From Maricaulis sp. (GTDB taxonomy: Bacteria; Pseudomonadota; Alphaproteobacteria; Caulobacterales; Maricaulaceae), in NCBI GenBank assembly GCA_029251785.1, contig JAQXCQ010000163.1, positions 1-41,145 on the forward strand: DNA of 41,145 bases. Reading direction: 5' to 3'. Below the pieces are notes generated by a model. That model searched no databases. It had not been told where the DNA came from and worked only from the letters and a program-made list of their open reading frames with translations. A program made the translations under genes and the position numbers. Below are positions 35,563-41,145 of this stretch, piece by piece (position 1 is the first letter of the stretch; every line of letters starts with the position of its first letter).

Positions 35563-35678
35563 CGAATCTCTCCATACCGGTTGACGCAGGTGTGCGCCGG
35601 CTTTGGGAGTATGATGCATCTATCCTGACGAATGGATGCAGGGATTGTGCGTAAAGGAGTCCCCTCTTACGCGAACCC

Positions 35679-37079
35679 CTACATGTGCAGGGTTTTCCCA
35701 TAGGCATCGAGAACGCTCTCATGCATCATTTCCGACAAAGTCGGGTGCGGGAAGACTGTGTGCATCAGTTCTTCCTCGGTCGTCTCTAGCTGACGGGCGA
35801 CAACATAGCCCTGAATGAGCTCCGTGACCTCGGCACCAATCATGTGCGCACCCAGTAATTCACCGGTCTTTTCGTCGAAAACGGTTTTGACCAACCCCTG
35901 ATCATCCCCGAGGGCAATGGCCTTGCCATTCCCCACAAACGGGAATTTTCCGACCTTAACTTTGTGCCCGGCAGCCTTCGCAGCCGCTTCGGTCATCCCG
36001 ACCGATGCGACCTGCGGATGGCAATAGGTACAACCCGGTATATTACCGGTTTCAAAGGCATGAACTTTTTGGCCAGCGATTTTCTCAACGCAGATGACAC
36101 CCTCATGGCTGGCCTTGTGAGCGAGCCACGGGGGCCCGGCCACATCACCGATAGCGTACAGCCCTTTGATGTTCGTGCGACCAAAGCCATCATTGACCAC
36201 ATGGCCGCGATCGACCTTCACGCCCAATGCCTCAAGACCCAGCTTTTCGACATTGCCAACAATACCGATCGCGAGAATGACTTTCTCCACTTCGACGATC
36301 TCGGCCTTGCCCTTCGCGTCCTTCAAATGGACCTTCACCGTCTTGGCCAGCTTTTCCAGCTTCTCGACCTGTGTTGAGACCTTCAGCTTCATGCCCTGCT
36401 GCTTGAAGGACTTCGCCGCGAGTTTGGAAATCTCTTCATCTTCGACCGGCAATACGCGGTCCATCATTTCGACGACCGTGGTATCGGCACCCATCGTATT
36501 ATAGAAGCTGGCAAACTCGATGCCGATCGCCCCGGACCCGATGACCAGAAGAGACTTTGGCATTTCCTTGGGAACCATCGCCTCGCGATAGGTCCAAATT
36601 TTGTCCCCATCCGGCTCAAGCCCGGCCGCGGGCACAGTGCGCGCGCGGGCACCGGTCGCGAGAATAACGTGTTTGGCGGAGTACTTGTCCTTGCCAACCA
36701 TCACCACGGGCGCCGCCACGCCCTTGAGCAGGCTGGCCTCCCCCTTGATCACCGTGACCTTGTTCTTCTTCAGCAGCATGCCGACGCCGCCCGACAGACG
36801 CGACGCAACCCCGCGGGAGCGCTTGACGATCGCATCAATATCAAAGTTTATCCCGTCCGCCTTCAAACCAAAGTCCGAGGCGTTGTGCATTAAATGATAG
36901 ACTTCAGATGTGCGCAGTAGCGCCTTGGTCGGAATACAGCCCCAATTGAGACAGATGCCGCCAAGACTATCGCGCTCAACAACCGCTGTTTTCAGTCCCA
37001 GCTGAGACGCGCGAATAGCCGCAACATAGCCTCCAGGGCCGCCACCAATAACAATCACATCGAATGTAGTCTCAGCCAT
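35679..37079 (-). CDS. lpd: dihydrolipoyl dehydrogenase (E3)
   Basis: A 466-residue flavoprotein disulfide reductase that reoxidises dihydrolipoamide in the pyruvate and 2-oxoglutarate dehydrogenase complexes. The FAD motif GGGPGGYVAAIRASQLG and the redox-active pair GGICLNWGCIPTKALL (Cys43, Cys48) are present, as are the NAD motif GSGAIGIEFASFYNTMG and the C-terminal catalytic pair in HPHPTLSE. In relatives lpd usually follows pdhC; here about 2.7 kb of other genes lies between them, one of which is on the opposite strand. Confidence 0.95.
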   Translation of the reverse strand: MAETTFDVIVIGGGPGGYVAAIRASQLGLKTAVVERDSLGGICLNWGCIPTKALLRTSEVYHLMHNASDFGLKADGINFDIDAIVKRSRGVASRLSGGVGMLLKKNKVTVIKGEASLLKGVAAPVVMVGKDKYSAKHVILATGARARTVPAAGLEPDGDKIWTYREAMVPKEMPKSLLVIGSGAIGIEFASFYNTMGADTTVVEMMDRVLPVEDEEISKLAAKSFKQQGMKLKVSTQVEKLEKLAKTVKVHLKDAKGKAEIVEVEKVILAIGIVGNVEKLGLEALGVKVDRGHVVNDGFGRTNIKGLYAIGDVAGPPWLAHKASHEGVICVEKIAGQKVHAFETGNIPGCTYCHPQVASVGMTEAAAKAAGHKVKVGKFPFVGNGKAIALGDDQGLVKTVFDEKTGELLGAHMIGAEVTELIQGYVVARQLETTEEELMHTVFPHPTLSEMMHESVLDAYGKTLHM

Positions 37080-37228
37080 GGACGCGCCCTGTATTTCGCA
37101 AACGAATTAATTCTCGCTTCTACTCCAGCCAGATAGCAGTGCTTGCAGGCAAATTCAATGCTGGCCAAGCGGGTTGAAGGTTGTTTAGCTTACTCAAACC
37201 ACACAAATACTTCCGACAGGAGAAACTC

Positions 37229-38131
37229 ATGGCCATTGAATCTATGCGCACGCCGGAAGACCGCTTCCAGGGTCTCGATGGCTGGGACTACGCCCCAAAC
37301 TATATCGATGACTTGCCCGGCTATGAGGGCCTGCGCGTGCATTATGTCGATGAGGGTCCAAAGACCGACGCTCCCGTTTTCCTGTGCCTGCATGGCGAAC
37401 CCAGCTGGGCCTATCTTTACCGCAAGATGATCCCCGTCTTCCTGGCCTCAGGAGCCCGTGTGATCGCACCAGATTTTCTCGGCTTCGGGCGTTCTGACAA
37501 GCCGGTCAGTGATAGCGACTACACCTTCGATTTCCACCGCAATATGCTCAAGGCCTTCATCACGCGCATGGAGCTTTCCGATACCTGCCTCGTCTGTCAG
37601 GACTGGGGCGGAATGCTCGGATTGACCATACCGATGGATTTTCCTGCGATCTTCACGCGCCTTTTGGTGATGAACACCAGCATTGGCATAGGAAAGCCTG
37701 CAGGAGACGGCTTCAATGCCTGGCGCGACTATGTCGCCAACACGCCCGATTTTCCGGTCGGCGGTCTGATGAAACGCGCCACGCCAATCCTGACCGACAC
37801 GGAAGTGGAGGCGTATGACGCCCCCTTCCCTGATGACCGCTACAAGGCCGGCGTCCGCCGTTTTCCGGCCCTGGTACAGACATCCCCTGACATGCAGGGC
37901 GTCGACACCGGACTCGCTGCATTGAAATTCTGGCAGGAAGACTGGACCGGCGATAGCTTCATGGCGATCGGGATGCAAGATCCCGTTTTGGGACCTCCTG
38001 CCATGCAATGGCTGAAGAAACAGATCAAAAACTGCCCTGAACCCATGGAAGTCGCCGACGGCGGTCATTTCGTGCAGGAATGGGGCGAGGAAATTGCTCG
38101 GGAAGCCTTGAACCGCTTCGAAGGGAATTAA
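37229..38131 (+). CDS. dhmA: haloalkane dehalogenase (alpha/beta hydrolase, HLD-I-like)
   Basis: A 300-residue alpha/beta hydrolase. The nucleophile is Asp125 in CQDWGG with the halide-stabilising Trp126 next to it. HGEPSW (55-60) matches the oxyanion-hole/halide motif of DhlA-type dehalogenases, PDFLGFGRSDKP is the cap-proximal block and DGGHFVQEWG holds the catalytic His. The start at 37229 has AGGAG (37218-37222) seven bases before it, and the longer frame from 37181 lacks one. It would convert haloalkanes to alcohols. It sits divergent from lpd inside the usual pdh region. The real substrate may differ from the DhmA type. Confidence 0.85.
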   Translation: MAIESMRTPEDRFQGLDGWDYAPNYIDDLPGYEGLRVHYVDEGPKTDAPVFLCLHGEPSWAYLYRKMIPVFLASGARVIAPDFLGFGRSDKPVSDSDYTFDFHRNMLKAFITRMELSDTCLVCQDWGGMLGLTIPMDFPAIFTRLLVMNTSIGIGKPAGDGFNAWRDYVANTPDFPVGGLMKRATPILTDTEVEAYDAPFPDDRYKAGVRRFPALVQTSPDMQGVDTGLAALKFWQEDWTGDSFMAIGMQDPVLGPPAMQWLKKQIKNCPEPMEVADGGHFVQEWGEEIAREALNRFEGN

Positions 38132-38214
38132 AATTTTCTTGCATCACGCGACTGTTTACTAAATCTTCCCCTCTCGGGCGATTTTTCCTGATGCCTTTAA
38201 TTGGGGATAAAGAC

Positions 38215-38574
38215 ATGAAATTAAAATTGATATTGGCCGCTTCCGCGATGGTGACCAGCCTGGCTGTGGCACCTGTCGCGCAGGCACAGGAACCAACTTT
38301 GGGGGAAATTCGGTTGTTTGGAACCAATTTTTGCCCACGAGGCTGGAGCGAGGCCGCAGGTCAAATGCTGCCAATCAATCAGAACCAGTCACTCTACTCC
38401 CTATACGGCACGATGTATGGCGGTGATGGACGAACGTCATTCGCGCTGCCGGACTTGCGGGGACGGACGCCAGTAGACGCGTTGGGGCAGGCTGCTCCAC
38501 GGACGTCGAGTTCACGTTATTCAACCATGCGTTATTGCGTCGCCGTACAGGGACTCTACCCGTCCCGAAATTAG
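38215..38574 (+). CDS. small secreted phage tail collar-domain protein (MdpB-like, shortened)
   Basis: A 119-residue protein with a signal peptide (MKLKLILAASAMVTSLAVAPVAQAQ). The mature part begins LGEIRLFGTNFCPRGW and goes on with INQNQSLYSLYGTMYGGDGRTSFALPDLRGRTPV, the hallmark of collar/microcystin-dependent proteins. It ends with MRYCVAVQGLYPSRN, the family terminus. The usual middle part of some 50-60 residues is missing and replaced by a short GQAAPRTSSSR stretch, so it is a miniature form. GGGGA lies eight bases before the ATG. There are no other phage genes around it, so a phage tail role is unlikely. Confidence 0.78.
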   Translation: MKLKLILAASAMVTSLAVAPVAQAQEPTLGEIRLFGTNFCPRGWSEAAGQMLPINQNQSLYSLYGTMYGGDGRTSFALPDLRGRTPVDALGQAAPRTSSSRYSTMRYCVAVQGLYPSRN

Positions 38575-38576
38575 GC

Positions 38577-38948
38577 CTAAAGGTCTTCAACAGTTTGGGT
38601 TAGATCGCTGTCAGTATTATCGCCGGTATTGACCACGCCGGACTTTTCAAACAGCAGGATGTGGACGTCACTGGTTCTGGCCACGGGCCGGTGACGGACA
38701 CCCTTTGGAATCACACACAGCTCACCTGGCCCCAGCTTCACCGTGTCCTGCCCCTCAATTTCGATATGCAGCAAGCCCTGGGAGACGAAGAATAACTCGT
38801 CCTCCTCATCATGCTTGTGCCAGTCAAAACTGCCGATTGCCTTGGCAAGCTTCACATCATAGCCATCAACAACGGCAATGCGTTTGGGCGACCAGGGTTC
38901 TTCGAATTTGGAATGCTTTTCAGCGAGTGAGATGGATTTGACTGTCAT
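38577..38948 (-). CDS. cupin-domain protein
   Basis: A 123-residue single-domain cupin. Motif 1 is FDWHKHDEEDELFFVSQG and motif 2 is LGPGELCVIPKGVRHRPV; together they supply His and Glu metal ligands. The ATG at 38948 has GGAG seven bases upstream; the frame extends further without support. Such small cupins may be sugar or amino acid isomerases or dioxygenase relatives; nothing points to a substrate. It ends two bases from the convergent collar-protein gene and follows the thioesterase gene after about 65 bases. Confidence 0.82.
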   Translation of the reverse strand: MTVKSISLAEKHSKFEEPWSPKRIAVVDGYDVKLAKAIGSFDWHKHDEEDELFFVSQGLLHIEIEGQDTVKLGPGELCVIPKGVRHRPVARTSDVHILLFEKSGVVNTGDNTDSDLTQTVEDL

Positions 38949-39012
38949 GGCACGCTCCAGACCGGGATGTCTCACCATAAACCGGTGATCCGCGACCAAA
39001 GACAAGCCGGGA

Positions 39013-39795
39013 TCACGTCAGCGCCTTTGCCCGCGTTGGTTTGCCAGCCTCATCTATGGCCACCATCACATAATCAGCTTCGCCCACGAGACGACGATCA
39101 CCGGACATCAAGTCTTCGGCCTCGGCGCGTACTTTCACCTGTAGCGATGTTTTACCGACAGAGACGACCTGCGCAGAAACGTCCATCAACTCACCCACAT
39201 TCGTCGGCGCGATGAAATCAATCTTTTCCGACGCCGCCATGCCCACATCCGTGCGGGTATGACGGGCCGCGGCGATATAGGCCGCCTTGCCCATTAGGGA
39301 CATCGCATTGCCACCAAACAATTGGCCCAGATGATTGGTGTCACCGGGAAAGACCAGCTGCAAAGTCCGCGCAGACCCTGCCGGAGACGGCGCGAAATCA
39401 GGCTTGCTGTCTGGCGACGGAGGCAGGCGCTCTGGATTATCCTTGCGATCTGCCGCCACCATGGTGAAAGCCCCGCGCGTACAGATCAGCCGTTCGCCCG
39501 TGCGCATATCCTCAACGGCCAGCTCGACGTCAACGACCATCGAATGACGGCCAACCATACGAACCTGCCCGGTCAACTCGATCATATTGCCGACATAGGC
39601 CGGATTGCGAAAATCCACGCGGTCACAGGACGCTGTAACAAACGGCCGCCGCGCATGCCGCGCTGCAATCAGGAACGCGACCTTGTCCATCTCCGCCAGC
39701 GCCGCCCCACCAAAATAGGAACCCTGGTGATTGGTCTGCTCGGGAAAGACGAGATCAGTATGGCGGATTTCAGCCAGTTGTGCGGAATTTGGCAT
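39013..39795 (-). CDS. acyl-CoA thioesterase with two hotdog domains
   Basis: A 260-residue protein with two hotdog folds of the YciA/BACH acyl-CoA hydrolase family. The first (about 8-120) contains FPEQTNHQGSYFGGAALAEMDKVAF, and the second (about 145-255) FPGDTNHLGQLFGGNAMSLMGKAAY. Both keep the N-H-x-G active-site pattern (TNHQG, TNHLG). Its start overlaps the pdhC stop by one base, so it is translationally coupled to the E2 gene. It hydrolyses acyl-CoA esters, perhaps relieving acetyl- or other acyl-CoA pools. Confidence 0.88.
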   Translation of the reverse strand: MPNSAQLAEIRHTDLVFPEQTNHQGSYFGGAALAEMDKVAFLIAARHARRPFVTASCDRVDFRNPAYVGNMIELTGQVRMVGRHSMVVDVELAVEDMRTGERLICTRGAFTMVAADRKDNPERLPPSPDSKPDFAPSPAGSARTLQLVFPGDTNHLGQLFGGNAMSLMGKAAYIAAARHTRTDVGMAASEKIDFIAPTNVGELMDVSAQVVSVGKTSLQVKVRAEAEDLMSGDRRLVGEADYVMVAIDEAGKPTRAKALT

Positions 39796-41126
39796 TACAT
39801 CAACATCGTCGCTGGATCTTCAACAAAGCCCTTGAAGGCGGCCAGCCATTGAGCGCCATTGGCACCGTCTACAACACGGTGATCACAGGTCAGCGTCACA
39901 GTCATCACGGTTGCGACCGACAGCTCGCCATTGGTGACGACAGGACGCTGCTCGCCAGCACCGACAGACATGATCATGCCCTGAGGCGGATTGATGATCG
40001 AGGCGAAGGATTTGATGCCCATCATGCCCAGATTGGACAGCGAGAATGTGCCGCCCTGAAACTCGGCCGGAGCCAACTTGCGATCCCGGGCGCGCGCCGC
40101 CAGATCCTTGGTCTCGACGGAAATATCCGCCAGCCCCTTAATGTCCGCATCCTTGATGATCGGCGTAATCAGCCCACCTTCAATCGCCACAGCCATCGAC
40201 ACATCAGCGTGCTTGTGCAGGGCGATACGGCCATCTTCGATCCACGACGCATTGGCACGCGGCACGCGCTTCAGCGCCACGCCGCAGGCCTTGATCAGGA
40301 TATCATTGACCGAAACTTTCACCCCGTCCGGTGCCGCCGCGTTCAGGCGACCGCGGAATTCCAGCAAGCGATCCAGACGGCAATCCACATTGAGCGGGAA
40401 GTGCGGGATATCGCGGAAACTGTCGGTCAGACGCTTGGCGGAAATCTTGGTGATTCCATCGGCCTTGATGACGTCATAGCGCTCACCGGAAATACCGTGC
40501 GCGGCCAGCGGATTGTCATGCTCGACGGGACCGGTCGCGATGGCTGGTGCACCAGCTGGCGCGGCCACGGCATTTTCCACGTCACGCTTGACGATGCGGC
40601 CGTGTGGACCGGTGCCCATAATGGTTGAGAGGTCGAGATTCTTGTCGCCAGCAATGCGTTTGGCCAGCGGGGATGCCTTGATACGCGAAGAGCCCCCTTC
40701 GACCCCGCCTTCGCCTCCGGCTACGGCGTGGCCACTTCCCCCGTGAACGGGTGAAGAAACAGCGGACGACACTTCTCCTCCCCCGCCTGCGGGGGAGGTG
40801 CCCCGGGAATCCGGGGCGGAGGGGGCCGGCGAAGCCGGTGCAGGAGCTGCCGAACTCATCGCATCCATCGCACTCGCATCCTCACCATCTTCCAGCAGCA
40901 CAGCGATCAAGGCATTGACCTTCACGCCCTCACTGCCCTCATCGACCAGGATTTTCCCGACAACACCCTCATCGACGGATTCAACTTCCATCGTGGCCTT
41001 ATCGGTCTCGATCTCGGCAATCACATCGCCGCTCTCAACCGTATCACCTTCCTTGACGTTCCACTTGGCAAGCGTGCCCTCTTCCATCGTCGGAGACAGG
41101 GCGGGCATGAGGATTTCGATAGGCAT
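39795..41126 (-). CDS. pdhC: pyruvate dehydrogenase complex dihydrolipoamide acetyltransferase (E2)
   Basis: A 443-residue core enzyme that passes the acetyl group from lipoyl-lysine to CoA. One N-terminal lipoyl domain (1-80) carries Lys43 in [10 protein letters not shown]. The peripheral subunit-binding domain is at about 149-187 ([34 protein letters not shown]), and the catalytic domain ends with the [13 protein letters not shown] active site. The linker (about 104-147) is Gly/Ser-rich and is encoded by a GC-rich palindromic repeat, annotated separately. GAAGAAGGG precedes the ATG. pdhA and pdhB are expected just beyond the window edge. Confidence 0.95.
   Translation of the reverse strand: MPIEILMPALSPTMEEGTLAKWNVKEGDTVESGDVIAEIETDKATMEVESVDEGVVGKILVDEGSEGVKVNALIAVLLEDGEDASAMDAMSSAAPAPASPAPSAPDSRGTSPAGGGGEVSSAVSSPVHGGSGHAVAGGEGGVEGGSSRIKASPLAKRIAGDKNLDLSTIMGTGPHGRIVKRDVENAVAAPAGAPAIATGPVEHDNPLAAHGISGERYDVIKADGITKISAKRLTDSFRDIPHFPLNVDCRLDRLLEFRGRLNAAAPDGVKVSVNDILIKACGVALKRVPRANASWIEDGRIALHKHADVSMAVAIEGGLITPIIKDADIKGLADISVETKDLAARARDRKLAPAEFQGGTFSLSNLGMMGIKSFASIINPPQGMIMSVGAGEQRPVVTNGELSVATVMTVTLTCDHRVVDGANGAQWLAAFKGFVEDPATMLM
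40687..40826. repeat. GC-rich palindromic repeat element within the E2 linker
   Basis: Two hairpins stand next to each other: a perfect 10-bp stem with a two-base loop at 40777-40798 (CCTCCCCCGC / GCGGGGGAGG) and a 6-bp stem at 40801-40816 (CCCCGG GAAT CCGGGG), followed by CGGAGGGGGC. The flanking stretch 40687-40770 has related CCCCCT/CTTCCCCC tracts. The design recalls short palindromic repeats scattered between genes in alphaproteobacteria. Here it is read in frame as a Gly/Ser-rich linker. Confidence 0.65.
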
Positions 41127-41145
41127 GGTCTTACCCTTCTTCCGC

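Noticed and set aside
37448-38068. A 206-codon open frame on the minus strand opposite the dehalogenase gene
   Set aside because: Antisense to a gene with all catalytic motifs; no domain seen.
38215-38574. Prophage remnant because of the phage tail collar domain
   Set aside because: The domain occurs alone with a signal peptide between metabolic genes; no capsid, tail, integrase or lysis genes are near.
39780-40628. A 282-codon open frame on the plus strand opposite pdhC
   Set aside because: It is an antisense shadow of the E2 catalytic domain, where high GC removes stops; the product has no recognisable domain and pdhC is certain.

Overview
The window looks like the chromosome of an alphaproteobacterium, most likely a marine, prosthecate-type lineage (Maricaulales / Hyphomonadaceae / Caulobacterales relatives). 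The evidence is the gene order tRNA-Ser, rlpA, dacA, tmk, holB, tatD, MBL hydrolase; then mazG, hflX, hfq, dat, trkH, trkA, ntrX, ntrY, ntrC, ntrB, dusB; then ispDF, cinA, coq10, lipA; and finally lpd and pdhC. This order is typical of the class. The lineage call rests on remembered synteny and protein character, not on a database search.

Layout. 1-598 is a gene-poor stretch with a dispersed CCCTGTTA motif, ending at a tRNA-Ser(UGA) gene. 801-6536 is a tightly packed plus-strand operon for cell-wall work (RlpA, D,D-carboxypeptidase) and DNA replication supply (thymidylate kinase, Pol III delta prime), followed by two metal-dependent hydrolases. 6699-8115 holds a small K+ channel and a CPBP membrane protease. 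8247-9089 is mazG, convergent with a long minus-strand block (9093-21604) that reads dusB, ntrB, ntrC, ntrY, ntrX, trkA, trkH, dat, hfq, hflX. That block joins nitrogen two-component control, potassium uptake and RNA-based regulation. 21758-24879 holds isoprenoid synthesis (ispDF), cinA, the ubiquinone-binding protein COQ10 and lipoyl synthase.

From about 24.9 to 35.6 kb the conserved order is interrupted by accessory genes: an XRE regulator with a 2TM domain, a tandem PilZ protein, an orphan GbcA-like Rieske oxygenase, a DUF6702-like protein, a secreted M1 metallopeptidase, three exported proteins built from 17-residue repeats (bactofilin-like beta-helices), and an Aas-like acyl-activating enzyme. 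The last part (35.7-41.1 kb) carries lpd and pdhC of the pyruvate dehydrogenase complex, separated by a haloalkane dehalogenase, a miniature secreted collar-domain protein, a cupin and a double-hotdog thioesterase.

The points most worth a second look are: (1) NtrC has lost both the GAFTGA loop and the Walker B acidic pair, and NtrX also lacks GAFTGA; (2) the three 17-residue-repeat exported proteins, two of which share a cysteine-containing C-terminal motif; (3) a palindromic GC-rich repeat element inserted in frame into the inter-domain linker of the pyruvate dehydrogenase E2 protein; (4) the CCCTGTTA repeat field next to tRNA-Ser. No transposase, integrase, CRISPR array or clear phage module was seen.
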